A stretch of DNA of 64,000 bases from GCA-2683825 sp965662355 (GTDB lineage Bacteria > Planctomycetota > UBA1135 > GCA-002686595), in assembly GCA_965662355.1 (NCBI GenBank), contig CBFIHP010000016.1:1-64000 (forward strand), given 5' to 3'. A program made the translations under genes and the position numbers. The notes beneath the pieces were generated by a model. The model was not told the origin of the DNA and ran no database searches. It saw only the letters and a list, made by a program, of their open reading frames with translations. Shown in pieces: positions 43,595-52,756 of the stretch; position 1 is the first letter of the stretch, and the number at the start of each line of letters is the position of its first letter.

Positions 43595-43657
43595 CGCGAC
43601 GTTTAAGCCGCGCATCCTACCCGGGCGAGCAGCCACTCGCCGCAGCCAGATTCAATG

Positions 43658-43681
43658 AACCCGGCCGGGAACCCGGCCGGG
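43658..43681. repeat. Self-complementary 12-bp direct repeat
   Basis: AACCCGGCCGGG occurs twice in tandem, and the two copies can pair through CCCGGCCGGG. It lies 15-38 bases past the end of the interrupted gene at 43696 and upstream of ABC-F on the same strand, where it could act as a terminator or attenuator. There is no T run. Confidence 0.5.
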
Positions 43682-43695
43682 CGAGGGCTCCGGAC

Positions 43696-44160
43696 TCAAT
43701 CGAGTTGCGCCGGAACGATGTGTACGACGACGAAGAGGGGATCCTGCCCGGTCGCCCCCAACACCGTGTACTGCCGACCGCGGAAGATGGTGTCCGTCGA
43801 GAGCATCGACTGGAGACGGGGGCTTCCCGGATTGCTGGGGTGGGGACTGCTCGCACCGTCTCAGTGGAGGTTCATCAAGAACGCCTCGGTGCTCGAGCGG
43901 ATGCCCGAACCCTCGAGCCATGCCGCGACCGCCCAGGTCCGTCCGAGCTCGACGAAGGGATGGACGGCCTTCGTGTCCGCGGGGCTCCGCTTTCGGGTGG
44001 GTTCCTCGACCGTCACGACGAGCGTGCCAAAGGCTGGCTGTACGGATAGCACCTCGTCCTTCGCGAGCTGCCGAGCGTCGGGTGCCGCAGCCTGCTTCTG
44101 AATCGCCTCAGCATCCTCGCGGGCGAGTGCTTCCTGGCCCGCCGTTTCTCCGGATGCCAT
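43696..44160 (-). pseudogene. Interrupted hypothetical gene (in-frame TGA)
   Basis: ATG 44160 opens a 99-residue frame (MASGETAGQEALAREDAEA and on) that stops with TGA at 43861-43863. The same frame continues without another stop through DGASSPHPSNPGSPRLQSM and on to FVVVHIVPAQLD, ending at 43696. Codon third positions stay GC-rich on both sides, which suggests one gene of ~154 residues. TGG to TGA (Trp) is the simplest explanation. I find no good SECIS hairpin after this TGA. The protein is soluble by appearance and I do not recognise the family. Confidence 0.45.
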
Positions 44161-44236
44161 TGCCCATGAACGATTCAATCTATCGCAGCCGTACCTATCC
44201 GACAAAAAACAGCTTCCGTTTGACTAGGATGTGCGT

Positions 44237-45097
44237 ATGCCCTCTCCTCCGCCGGACGCCCGATCCCTCCTCGGCCGCGTCCTCCATTCCGAGCCCTGCG
44301 GCGCCGATGGCGCGATCGTCACCATCGAAACCGAGCACGAGCTCCCTCCCATCCGGGCGAGCCGCTTCTTCATGCTCGCTCGCACGGACGGACTCTCACC
44401 GTTGATCCCGCGCCCGTTCTCGATCTACCGCCAGCGCGGTCGCGAGCTCGATTTTCTGCTGAAGGTCATGGGCCGCGGAACGCGCGTCCTCGCGAGTGCT
44501 CCCGAAGGCACCGAGGTGCGCGTGGTCGGTCCGCTGGGCAATGGATGGCCGACGTTGGACGGCGAGGGGGCCCCTTGGGTCTTTCTGGCCGGTGGCGTGG
44601 GGGCCGCGCCCTTCGACATGGCCATCGAGCAGGCGCTCGGAGGCATGGATGGCAAGCCCTGCGTTTCCCGAGACGGTGGCGTCTTCTATCTGTTCGGAGC
44701 CGCCAGCGAAGGCTTCCTGTACGACTTCGAGGCGCTCTCCAGATTCGGCATCCCGTTGCACGCGGCCACCGACGACGGCTCGCGCGGCTTCGAGGGCAAC
44801 GTGCTGGGCCTGCTGGAGAAACTTCAAGGCGAAGGCGCCATCCCCGAACGCATTCGCATCCTGGCCTGCGGCCCCGATCCGATGTTGCATGCCGTCGAGC
44901 GCTTCGCGGGCGAGCACGATCTCGAAGCCTATCTCTCCCTGGAAACCCTCATGGGGTGCGGAGTCGGCATCTGCAACGGCTGCCCCGTTGCGACCCTCCC
45001 CGAAGGACCCCTGGGGGCCTGGCCGAACGCCAAGTGCTGCGTAGAGGGACCGGTCTTCTCGACCCGCGCCATCACGCTGTCGAGTCACGCATCCTGA
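44237..45097 (+). CDS. Dihydroorotate dehydrogenase electron-transfer subunit-like (PyrK)
   Basis: A 286-residue ferredoxin-reductase-type flavoprotein. The FAD-binding motif is PRPFSIY, the NAD-binding-type region is VFLAGGVGAAPF, and the [2Fe-2S] cluster ligands are C-x4-C-x2-C in CGVGICNGC with a final Cys in AKCC. This matches PyrK, the subunit that passes electrons from NADH to PyrD type 1B. The ATG at 44237 has AGGA seven bases upstream. No pyrD is adjacent; the neighbouring OYE-like enzyme is divergent in family and strand. Use with another partner is possible. Confidence 0.8.
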   Translation: MPSPPPDARSLLGRVLHSEPCGADGAIVTIETEHELPPIRASRFFMLARTDGLSPLIPRPFSIYRQRGRELDFLLKVMGRGTRVLASAPEGTEVRVVGPLGNGWPTLDGEGAPWVFLAGGVGAAPFDMAIEQALGGMDGKPCVSRDGGVFYLFGAASEGFLYDFEALSRFGIPLHAATDDGSRGFEGNVLGLLEKLQGEGAIPERIRILACGPDPMLHAVERFAGEHDLEAYLSLETLMGCGVGICNGCPVATLPEGPLGAWPNAKCCVEGPVFSTRAITLSSHAS

Positions 45098-45113
45098 TTC
45101 GCTCGCGCACCCG

Positions 45114-46589
45114 CTACTCCCACGCCGGCGGTTCGAGCCGACGTTTTCCATCCTTGCAGCGGCGAATCCCTTCTATCGTCGCAGTCTCTGTTTCCCCCGC
45201 ATCCGGATGGTTGAAGTCACGGTCCCACAGCTGACACGTGACCTCCACGTGCTTTTGATCCAGAGCCTCGCAGTAGTTGGTGAAGATGCAACGCCGGATC
45301 TCCTCCCCGCGACCGCTCTCCATCTTCGAGAACCAATCCGGATCCGCCAGGGTTTGTCGCGCCGCACCCACCAGGTCGCAGTCGCCACGTAGCAGCGCCC
45401 CTTCCGCGGCTTCGAACGAGTTGATCCCTCCGCACCCCACGATCGGCGTCTCGAAACCCGCCGCCCGTACCCGTTCCCGAATCTTGCGCACCTCCGGTAG
45501 GTTGCGACCGAACGGACCGCGCTCGTCGATATGCACGGTTGGCATGCACTCGTGCCCACTCGGCCCCGTGTACGGATACACGGCAGCCCCCACCTTGGGT
45601 TGCTTGGCGTCGTCGAACTTGCCCCCGCGTGAGAGCGATAGAAAGTCGAGCCCCGCGCGGGCGAATTGTTCGCCGAAGTACTGGGCCTCCTCGAGGCGAC
45701 TGCCGCCCTCGATGATCTCGTCGCTGAGATAGCGACAACCCACCGCGTAGTCGTCTCCGACCTCGTTGCGTACGGCGGCGATGATCTCCAAGGGCAAGCG
45801 CACGCGGTTTTCCACGGCTCCGCCATAGCCGTCGGTGCGTCGGTTGGTTCGCGACAGGAACGACGACATCGTGTATGCGTGGGCGAAGTGTAATTCGACT
45901 CCATCGAAGCCTGCATCCCTGGCGCGACGCGTGGCCGCAGCAAAGAGCCCTGGTAGCACCTTGGGAAGCTCGGCGATGTGGCTCAAATGCGTGTCGGTCA
46001 CCCGTTCGCGATACCCGAACTCGAGATCCTCGACCTCGCGCGCGCGGAGCACGCCCAGGAGCTCCCCGTGGGGGAGTGCCAGCAGGCTGTCCCTGACTTC
46101 CTCCTCGCTGCCCCGTGCGGCATCCTCGAAGCCCAGTTCTTCGAGCCCTTCTCGGTGGTGGGTCTTCAGCTCGAGGAAACGCTGCAGGAACTTGTCCTTC
46201 GGCGGGCGTCGGCGGATGGCGAGGAAATCGATGAGCTGGATGAAAAAGCGCGTGTCGCCCTGGGAGCGTTCGCGGACGGTCTCGACCAGGCGTCGCATTC
46301 CGGGCACGAAACGATCGTCGCCGATGCGCAGGAGCGGGCCCGAGGGGATGTCACGCACGCCGGTGGCCTCGACGACCAGGACGCCGGGTCTTCCGTCGGC
46401 GAAGCGTCCGTACCAGCGCTCGTTCTCCTCGGTGGCGAAACCATCGCCGGTGGCCCGCCAGGGGACCATCGCCGGAACCCACGTCCGCGTCCGCGTCGAG
46501 ACCGGACCGATCGCGAGCGGGGAGAAGAGTCGGCTCGTACGGGCCGCTGCGGCCGTCGGCCAGGAGGTATCGAGAATAGGGACCTTCAC
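45114..46589 (-). CDS. NADH:flavin oxidoreductase (Old Yellow Enzyme family)
   Basis: A 491-residue TIM-barrel FMN enzyme. The substrate-binding motif is FDGVELHFAHAYTMSSFLS, followed by NRRTDGYGGAVENRVRLPLE. FMN contacts lie in PIVGCGGINSFEAAEGAL and DLVGAARQTLADPDW. A C-terminal cysteine region (RRCIFTNYCEALDQKHVEVTC) recalls the Fe-S site of 2,4-dienoyl-CoA-reductase-like members but lacks the full four-Cys spacing. It also lacks the NAD-binding half, so it is of the single-domain class although long. The likely role is reduction of an activated double bond. Confidence 0.82.
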   Translation of the reverse strand: MKVPILDTSWPTAAAARTSRLFSPLAIGPVSTRTRTWVPAMVPWRATGDGFATEENERWYGRFADGRPGVLVVEATGVRDIPSGPLLRIGDDRFVPGMRRLVETVRERSQGDTRFFIQLIDFLAIRRRPPKDKFLQRFLELKTHHREGLEELGFEDAARGSEEEVRDSLLALPHGELLGVLRAREVEDLEFGYRERVTDTHLSHIAELPKVLPGLFAAATRRARDAGFDGVELHFAHAYTMSSFLSRTNRRTDGYGGAVENRVRLPLEIIAAVRNEVGDDYAVGCRYLSDEIIEGGSRLEEAQYFGEQFARAGLDFLSLSRGGKFDDAKQPKVGAAVYPYTGPSGHECMPTVHIDERGPFGRNLPEVRKIRERVRAAGFETPIVGCGGINSFEAAEGALLRGDCDLVGAARQTLADPDWFSKMESGRGEEIRRCIFTNYCEALDQKHVEVTCQLWDRDFNHPDAGETETATIEGIRRCKDGKRRLEPPAWE

Positions 46590-46707
46590 AGTTTCGGGGC
46601 TCGCACCTAACCTAGCTCGGGAGCTTCAACTTCGCGAATCCGCGCCGCTGGAGCCTCGAGGAGACCACATTATCGAACTGCAGGACCTTCTGCGCAGGAC
46701 CGTTCTA

Positions 46708-47544
46708 TTGTTCCAGATCCTGGGCATTCTCATCGCCGCTCGGCCGGCACCGCGCCCGACGCGCTGCTTGGGCGAGGACGCGCGCTTGAACACGATCCCC
46801 GGCCCTCCATTCGAGGAACAGCACAGCGAGTACGTCACGCTGGGAATGGGCAACGATCACTTTCACATCGCCTACAGCGCGCGCAACGGTCCCAACTGCG
46901 AACCCGACATCACGGGCAACAACGTCTTGATCGCCGTCTTCGAGCTGATGGATGGTCGTGCCTTGATCTTTGGTTCGGGGTATGGCGATCGTACGCACGA
47001 GACGCTGTGCTTCGGGGCGCGCTATGGTTCCGACGTCGATGCGGACCTCGTCGATGAAATTCTGCGCGGCTGCTTGCGTCTTGGCGATGCAAAGCTGGTC
47101 TTCGCCGTGCCACATGGCCACGTCGATCACGTGAATCCGGAGTTCGTGCACGCTCTGGAAACACGGGGCCATACCTTCGACGAGCTTTGGGTCCACGTGG
47201 GTGACGAGAGCGAGGTGCGCGACATGCCCGCGGAACCCGAGGCCTGGGATGCGGACGAGCAGAACCGGATCTGCGCTTTCGGGAGCCTCGCCTCGAGCTG
47301 CGAAACCCAGGCCAGCGATCCGGACACGATCTCCTTCGCCACGACCGTGGGCACGGCCTTCTTCTCGCGGCGCGAGGGGCACACTCCGGGGGCGGTCGAC
47401 CTGGTTTTGCAGCACGTATCCGGCAATTACATCTTGCTCGGTTCTGCCCCTCCTGGAGCCGCTGGAGCGACGAATTGCGACAACGCGCTCTACAACCAGG
47501 CGATTCAGGTCTGGAACCCGCACGGCAACCTCGTCTATCAATAG
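46708..47544 (+). CDS. Metallo-beta-lactamase-fold hydrolase-like protein
   Basis: About 278 residues. The metal-binding motif HGHVDH (in VPHGHVDHVNPEFV) is the H-x-H-x-D-H of the MBL fold, followed by a distal His in REGHTPGAVDL. The N-terminal segment is hydrophobic and looks like a signal peptide (FQILGILIAARPAP). There is no ATG in frame; I chose TTG 46708 because AGGA lies eight bases upstream. The start is uncertain. The substrate is unknown. It is followed four bases later by the SDR gene. Confidence 0.72.
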   Translation: MFQILGILIAARPAPRPTRCLGEDARLNTIPGPPFEEQHSEYVTLGMGNDHFHIAYSARNGPNCEPDITGNNVLIAVFELMDGRALIFGSGYGDRTHETLCFGARYGSDVDADLVDEILRGCLRLGDAKLVFAVPHGHVDHVNPEFVHALETRGHTFDELWVHVGDESEVRDMPAEPEAWDADEQNRICAFGSLASSCETQASDPDTISFATTVGTAFFSRREGHTPGAVDLVLQHVSGNYILLGSAPPGAAGATNCDNALYNQAIQVWNPHGNLVYQ

Positions 47545-47548
47545 GGGC

Positions 47549-48358
47549 GTGAAACCCTCCTCGAACCAAGAACGCACTGCCCTCGTCACCGGTGCCAGCC
47601 GGGGCATCGGCGCCGAAATTGCGCGCGCCAGCGCTGCTTCCGGCGTACACACGATCCTCGCGGCTCGCTCGCGTGAAGGCTGTGAGGAGGTCGCTGCCAG
47701 CCTCCGATCCCAGGGGCTCGACGCGCGCGCGATCGCCCTGGATGTGACCGACGCTGCTTCGGTGGCGTCCCTGGTTACCGAGCTGGGTGATGGCGGTGTC
47801 GATTGGCTGGTGAACAATGCCGGTATCGCGGAGAGTGCACCGCTTCTCGCTCGCGATGGAAACGAACACAGCCATGAAGAGCTGTTCCGAAGGCACCTCG
47901 AGGTGAACTTCCACGGTCCGCGTCGACTCATCCAGGCGCTGGCTCCGGGGATGATGTCCAACGGCTACGGACGCGTGGTTAATATCGCCTCGTCGGCCGC
48001 GTTGTATGGACAGGCCTACATCGCCGCGTACGGTGCTTCGAAGTTCGCGCTCCTGGGCTACACGATGTGTGCCGCCATCGAGCTGGCAAAGAGCGGTGTC
48101 ACCTTCAACGCCGTGTGTCCACACTACGTCGAGTCGCCGATGCTGGAGGCCTCGGTGGCGCGCCTGATCGAGAAAACAGGCCGCACCGAAGCCGAGGCAC
48201 GGGCGTTCTTCGACGAGCAGAACCCCGGAGGCCGCGTCGTCACTCCGGAAGAGGTTGCGGCCTGCGTCGTCGGGCTTCTGCTTGGCGACGAAAACGGCCT
48301 CGCCCTGGAGCTGGATGGCTCCGAAAGGCCCCGTATCCGCAGACCGAACGAAGCCTGA
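47549..48358 (+). CDS. Short-chain dehydrogenase/reductase
   Basis: A 269-residue SDR. The NAD(P)-binding motif TGASRGIG is at residues 14-21. NNAG follows, then the catalytic Ser in NIASSAALYG and YGASK (Y-x3-K). It starts at GTG 47549, with AGGGGC directly before it; the spacing is short but no other start gives the full fold. It oxidises or reduces a hydroxyl/keto group. It heads the run SDR-RidA-crotonase-acyl-CoA dehydrogenase-ferredoxin. Confidence 0.88.
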   Translation: MKPSSNQERTALVTGASRGIGAEIARASAASGVHTILAARSREGCEEVAASLRSQGLDARAIALDVTDAASVASLVTELGDGGVDWLVNNAGIAESAPLLARDGNEHSHEELFRRHLEVNFHGPRRLIQALAPGMMSNGYGRVVNIASSAALYGQAYIAAYGASKFALLGYTMCAAIELAKSGVTFNAVCPHYVESPMLEASVARLIEKTGRTEAEARAFFDEQNPGGRVVTPEEVAACVVGLLLGDENGLALELDGSERPRIRRPNEA

Positions 48359-48369
48359 GGAATTGAACC

Positions 48370-48774
48370 ATGACGCTCGAGTTCATCGAACCGGAAGGCT
48401 GGGAGCGCCCGCGTGGCTACAGCAACGGCGTACTTGCCCCCGCTGGGGCGCGCATGCTTCACGTCGCCGGCCAGGTCGGCTGGGATGAGGATCAAACCCT
48501 GGTCGGCCCGGCCTTCGTCGCGCAATTCCGTCAGGCACTCGGTAACGTGCTTGCCGTCGTCAAGGCTGCCGGCGGAGCCGCGGAGGACATCTGCAGTCTG
48601 ACGATCTTCGTCACGAACAAGTCGCAGTACCTGGATGCCCTTCCCGCCGTGGGTGCCTCCTATCGCGAGATCCTTGGCAAGCACTTCCCCGCCATGGCGC
48701 TGGTCGAGGTCGCCGATCTCCTCGAGGAAGGTGCTCTCGTCGAGATCCAGGCCGTGGCAGCGCTGTCCGGTTGA
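48370..48774 (+). CDS. RidA/YjgF family protein lacking the catalytic Arg
   Basis: A 134-residue member of the RidA/YjgF fold, seen in LHVAGQVGWDEDQTLVG, QALGNVLAVVKAAGG and LVEIQAVAAL. In RidA enamine/imine deaminases an arginine sits in the motif PARSxVEV. Here the segment is PAMALVEV, so that arginine is missing and deaminase activity is not expected by the usual mechanism. GAGG lies nine bases before the ATG. It sits in a cluster with acyl-CoA enzymes, as RidA-like genes often do in aromatic acid catabolism clusters. Confidence 0.88.
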   Translation: MTLEFIEPEGWERPRGYSNGVLAPAGARMLHVAGQVGWDEDQTLVGPAFVAQFRQALGNVLAVVKAAGGAAEDICSLTIFVTNKSQYLDALPAVGASYREILGKHFPAMALVEVADLLEEGALVEIQAVAALSG

Positions 48775-48829
48775 TAGACTCCTTTGCGCCAACGATCACG
48801 GCCATAGAGCCACGGCCCAAGAACCCGGA

Positions 48830-49657
48830 ATGAACCCCGAGCATTTTCACTACGAGGAATCCGAAGGCGTCGGCACGATTCGCTTGAATCGTCCGGAACG
48901 TCTCAACGCGTTGACCTTCGACTCCTATGCGGAGCTGCGCGACACATTCGAGGCGCTGGGCCAGCGCGATTCGGTGCGCAGCGTGCTCTTGACCGGTACG
49001 GGACGTGCTTTTTGTTCCGGCGGAGACGTAAAGGACATCATCGGTCGACTCTTCGACGTTTCCGACGCCGAGCTCTATCGCTTCACGCGCATGACCTGCG
49101 ATCTGATCGAGAACATGCGCCGGCTCGAGAAGCCGATCGTTGCGGCGCTCAATGGCACGACCTGTGGGGCCGGAGCCGTCATGGCCGCGGCCGCGGATGT
49201 GCGTATCGCCGCTGAATCCGCGAAGATCGCCTTCCTTTTCACGAAGGTCGGATTGTGTGGCGCGGACATGGGCGCCGCATGGCTTTTGCCGCGCATCGTC
49301 GGTTTGGGCCACGCTTCGGAGCTCTTGATGGCGGGCGATTTCATCGGCGCGGACCGCGCGGAGCGGATCGGCCTGTACAACCGCGTCGTCGCGGAAGACC
49401 AGCTAGCCCAGGCCGGATGGGACATGGCGAAGAAGCTGGCCGACGGGCCGCGCATGGGGTTGGCGGTGACCAAGCGCATGTTGAATGCAGAGGCCTCGAT
49501 GAGCCTCGGCGAGGCCATGCAGGCCGAGGGCTGGATTCAGGGGCTGTGCATGAAGCACCCTGACTATCGCGAGGCCTACGATGCCTTCGTCGAGAAGCGC
49601 AAACCCGACTTCACTCGCACGAGCGAAACGTCTGAACCGGTCGGAACGAAGTCGTGA
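48830..49657 (+). CDS. Crotonase-family protein without the hydratase glutamates
   Basis: A 275-residue enoyl-CoA hydratase/isomerase fold. The oxyanion hole segment is GRAFCSGGD, and the second loop is TCGAGAVMAAAADVRIAAES. By alignment to rat crotonase, the two catalytic glutamates fall on Val (in GAGAVM) and Phe (in AFLFTKVGLCGADMG), so ordinary hydratase chemistry is unlikely. Such FLFTKVGL-type members occur beside RidA, SDR and acyl-CoA dehydrogenase genes. Its stop overlaps the next start as GTGA. Confidence 0.87.
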   Translation: MNPEHFHYEESEGVGTIRLNRPERLNALTFDSYAELRDTFEALGQRDSVRSVLLTGTGRAFCSGGDVKDIIGRLFDVSDAELYRFTRMTCDLIENMRRLEKPIVAALNGTTCGAGAVMAAAADVRIAAESAKIAFLFTKVGLCGADMGAAWLLPRIVGLGHASELLMAGDFIGADRAERIGLYNRVVAEDQLAQAGWDMAKKLADGPRMGLAVTKRMLNAEASMSLGEAMQAEGWIQGLCMKHPDYREAYDAFVEKRKPDFTRTSETSEPVGTKS

Positions 49658-50793
49658 TCGACTCGCTGCAAGCCCGCGCCCGCACCGTCGGCGAAAGCCA
49701 TGGCCAGGCCCTGGACGGAATGGACGAGGAGACCTCGGCGCGCCACGCTCTGTCCGCCCTCGCCTCTGCCGAGCTTGTCGGCTTTGCCGTTCCCGAGAGG
49801 TTCGGTGGCGCGCCGACCGGCGAGCTGTGTCCCGACGACGTCGTGTCCGTGCGCGCCCTGTCGTGCTTGCGGGACGAGTTGGCCTACCACCACGGCATGC
49901 TGGATCTCATGCTGGTCATGCAGGGTCTCGGTTCGTGTGCCGTCGTCCTGGGAGGCAGTGACGAGCTGCGTGCCGACGTCCTGCCCGGCGTCGCGCGCGG
50001 CGACGACATCGCTGCCCTGGCCTTGACCGAACCCGAGGCGGGTTCGTCCCTCGGGGATGTCACGACGCGCGCGGAGAGGAAAGAAAATAGCTGGGTGTTG
50101 AACGGCCGCAAGACCTTCATCTCGAACTGCGGTCTGGCTCGCTTTTACACCGTGCTGGCGCGCACGGCCGGCGAGCCCGGTGATACGAAGGGTCTTTCGA
50201 TGTTCTTCGTTCCCGCCGACGCCTGGGGTATCGACACGGAGAGGTTCGAAGTCCTGGCGCCGCATCCGATCGGGGACGTGATCCTCGTGGACTGCGAGAT
50301 CCCGGCTGCCTTTCTTCTCGGCGAGGAAGGTCAGGGGCTCGAACTGGCCCTGGGGACGCTCGGACGTTTCCGCACGTCGGTCGCCGCCGCGGCCAACGGC
50401 TTTGCACGGCGTGCCCTGGACGAGTCGCGGCGCCACCTGATGCAACGCAAGCAGTTCGGCAGACCGCTGGCGAAGAATCAGGCTCTGCGTTTCGAAGTGG
50501 CCGAGATGGACACGCGCCTGCGCGCCGCACAGCTCCTGGTCGATGAAGCGGCCACCGCGGTCGATGCCGGCGAAACGGCCACGGCGGAGGTGGCGCGGGC
50601 AAAGCTCTTCGCGACGGAAACAGCGGGCTGGATCTGCGATCGTGCGGTTCAGCACTTCGGCGGGCTTGGCGTGAAACGTGGCGTGGTCGTCGAACGCCTC
50701 TATCGGGATGTGCGTGCTTTGCGCATCTACGAAGGAACCAGCGAGATCCAGAAGCTCATCCTGGCCCGGGAAGTTCTCGAGGGACAGGCCTGA
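49654..50793 (+). CDS. Acyl-CoA dehydrogenase
   Basis: A 379-residue FAD enzyme that makes an alpha,beta double bond in acyl-CoA. The FAD/substrate segments ALTEPEAGSSLGDV and WVLNGRKTFISN are clear. The C-terminal RIYEGTSEIQKLILAREVL holds the catalytic-base glutamate position of the short-chain type. The start is GTG 49654, which overlaps the crotonase stop (GTGA), so translation is coupled. The acyl group is not readable from the sequence. Confidence 0.93.
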   Translation: MIDSLQARARTVGESHGQALDGMDEETSARHALSALASAELVGFAVPERFGGAPTGELCPDDVVSVRALSCLRDELAYHHGMLDLMLVMQGLGSCAVVLGGSDELRADVLPGVARGDDIAALALTEPEAGSSLGDVTTRAERKENSWVLNGRKTFISNCGLARFYTVLARTAGEPGDTKGLSMFFVPADAWGIDTERFEVLAPHPIGDVILVDCEIPAAFLLGEEGQGLELALGTLGRFRTSVAAAANGFARRALDESRRHLMQRKQFGRPLAKNQALRFEVAEMDTRLRAAQLLVDEAATAVDAGETATAEVARAKLFATETAGWICDRAVQHFGGLGVKRGVVVERLYRDVRALRIYEGTSEIQKLILAREVLEGQA

Positions 50794-50802
50794 GGAGCAA
50801 CG

Positions 50803-51153
50803 ATGGCTCAGTTTCGCCACCACCTCTTCGTCTGCACCAACGAGCGCACGCCCGACGACCCACGTGGGGCTTGCTGCCAGCGCGGTGGGAAGGAGCTCGC
50901 CAGTGCCCTGAAGAAAGGTGCGTACGAGCGTGGACTGAAGCGCATCGTGCGGGTCAACAAGGCCGGCTGTCTCGATCAATGTGCCAAGGGTGCTACCTGT
51001 GTCGTCTACCCCGAAGGCGTCTGGTATGGCGGTGTGACGCTCGACGATGTCGATGAGATCATCGAGAAGCACCTGATCGGTGGCCAGCCCGTCGAGCGCT
51101 TGATCATCCCCGATGACGAGCTCACGGGCCGCGCTCTGGCTCCTGACTCGTAG
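50803..51153 (+). CDS. Thioredoxin-like [2Fe-2S] ferredoxin
   Basis: A 116-residue protein. Cluster ligands are C11 and C24 (12 apart) and C56 and C60 (NKAGCLDQC), the pattern of thioredoxin-fold [2Fe-2S] ferredoxins related to NuoE. The segment CVVYPEGVWYGGV is also typical. It starts nine bases after the acyl-CoA dehydrogenase and may carry electrons for that cluster or act as an electron shuttle. Confidence 0.9.
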   Translation: MAQFRHHLFVCTNERTPDDPRGACCQRGGKELASALKKGAYERGLKRIVRVNKAGCLDQCAKGATCVVYPEGVWYGGVTLDDVDEIIEKHLIGGQPVERLIIPDDELTGRALAPDS

Positions 51154-51260
51154 GGCTCGACACGGCTTGGCGTTCGATAAAGAAATACGTTCGCCTGCGG
51201 CTCGTAGCTGCCGACATCACGCAAGCCGCCCGCACCCTGCTTTGCAAAAGGGCCCTCCGC

Positions 51261-52754
51261 ATGCTTCTAGCGTTCCTCGTTTCCGCTCCCGTTCTGTTTC
51301 AGGCGATCGAAGCCTCGGCTCAGCTCACCAAGTTCGATCCGTCCATACTGGTCGGTACCTGGGAGGGGGAGGTTTTCGATCCCGAGAACGGGGAAGCCAG
51401 TGAACTGCGTTTCGCCCTGTGGGAAGTCGGGGGGGAGTCGGGGGCTTTCGAAGGCGGGTTGCGCTCAGGCGAAGACACCTCGTACATCGACGCCTTTTTC
51501 GACACCAAGGCGGGCGAGCTGGTCTTCGAGTTGATTCATGCCGACGGCTCCTACAGCGCGATCTTGGCCCCCACCGATGACAGAGAGACCTGGAAGGGCC
51601 AGCTCCTTTACAGCGAAACCCTGTGTCTGCCCTTCACGGCCAAACGGGTTCGCGAGAGCGTCGCCAAGGACCTCGTCATCGAGGCGGATCTCAGCGTCGA
51701 ACGACCGCTCACGGTCGATCGCGATGACCTGCCGGAGCTCCTCACCAGCGAGCTCCAGAAGATCCTCGCAGATTGGGTTCGACGCGAACGCGTAGTGGGT
51801 GTCTCCGCGGCTTACATCGACGACTTCGAGGTCAGGGGGATCCATAGCGTCGGTTGGGAGAACTACGCGCGCAGGAAACCCGCGACCCAGAACACGCGTT
51901 ATCGCTGGGCCTCCATTTCCAAGTCGGTCGCGGCCGTGGCTGCCTTGCAGTTGCACGAAACCGGCGCGCTGGACCTGGGGCGCGACATCCGCAAGTTCGT
52001 GCCCGAGTTTCCCGAGAAGAAGTGGGTGGTCACGGCCGAGAACCTGCTCTCTCATCAAGGCGGCATCGTGCATTACCAGCACGGCCCGATCCGTACCGAA
52101 CGCGAGTACGGCGATCCCAATCCCTTCCGCGACTCGATCCTGGCCCTGGACATGTTTCGCGAGTCGCCCTTGCTGCACGAGCCCGGTTCGAAGTATTCCT
52201 ATTCGACCCACGGCTACTCCCTCCTCGGTGCGGTTGTCGAGCGTGCCGGAAAACGCTCTTTCCGCGAGCAGGTGCGCCTGCGTATCGTCGAGCGGTTGGG
52301 CTTGAAGACCCTGCAGCCCGACTATCATCAATCGGAGAGTATTCCCAACCAGACCACGGGGTACGTTTCGATCAAGACCGGCCGCACGATCGATTCCGGT
52401 GACAGCAACGTGGCCTGGAAGCTCGCGGGTGGAGGCTTCATATCGAACGTGGAGGATCTGGCGCTCTTCGGTCTGGGCCTGATGGAGGACGGACTCCTGC
52501 GGCCGGAAACTCGCGCGGCGATGTTCCTTGCCAGGCCGACCAGCTCGGGCGCCAAGACCAACTACGGATGGGGTGTTCAGCCGCGCCGGGTCAAAGGCTA
52601 CGACACCGTCGGCCACGGAGGGTCTCAGCGCAAGACGCGCACCTATCTGCGTTTCGTGCCGGAGATCGGTCTGGGGGTTGCCGTCATGTGCAACACCGAG
52701 GGCACGGACATCGAGGACCTGGCGAACAAGTCTCTCGCGGCCATGCTGGACTGA
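51261..52754 (+). CDS. Exported serine hydrolase, beta-lactamase/PBP fold
   Basis: A 497-residue protein with an N-terminal signal peptide (MLLAFLVSAPVLFQAIEASA). Residues 25-135 form a beta-rich extra domain. The rest is a class C beta-lactamase-like fold: S218-x-x-K221 (ASISKS), the Tyr box YSTHGYSLLG, and the third motif region HGGSQ. It is likely an esterase, peptidase or peptidoglycan hydrolase rather than a resistance enzyme, but the substrate is unknown. It ends two bases before the convergent metalloprotease gene. Confidence 0.9.
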   Translation: MLLAFLVSAPVLFQAIEASAQLTKFDPSILVGTWEGEVFDPENGEASELRFALWEVGGESGAFEGGLRSGEDTSYIDAFFDTKAGELVFELIHADGSYSAILAPTDDRETWKGQLLYSETLCLPFTAKRVRESVAKDLVIEADLSVERPLTVDRDDLPELLTSELQKILADWVRRERVVGVSAAYIDDFEVRGIHSVGWENYARRKPATQNTRYRWASISKSVAAVAALQLHETGALDLGRDIRKFVPEFPEKKWVVTAENLLSHQGGIVHYQHGPIRTEREYGDPNPFRDSILALDMFRESPLLHEPGSKYSYSTHGYSLLGAVVERAGKRSFREQVRLRIVERLGLKTLQPDYHQSESIPNQTTGYVSIKTGRTIDSGDSNVAWKLAGGGFISNVEDLALFGLGLMEDGLLRPETRAAMFLARPTSSGAKTNYGWGVQPRRVKGYDTVGHGGSQRKTRTYLRFVPEIGLGVAVMCNTEGTDIEDLANKSLAAMLD

Positions 52755-52756
52755 GT

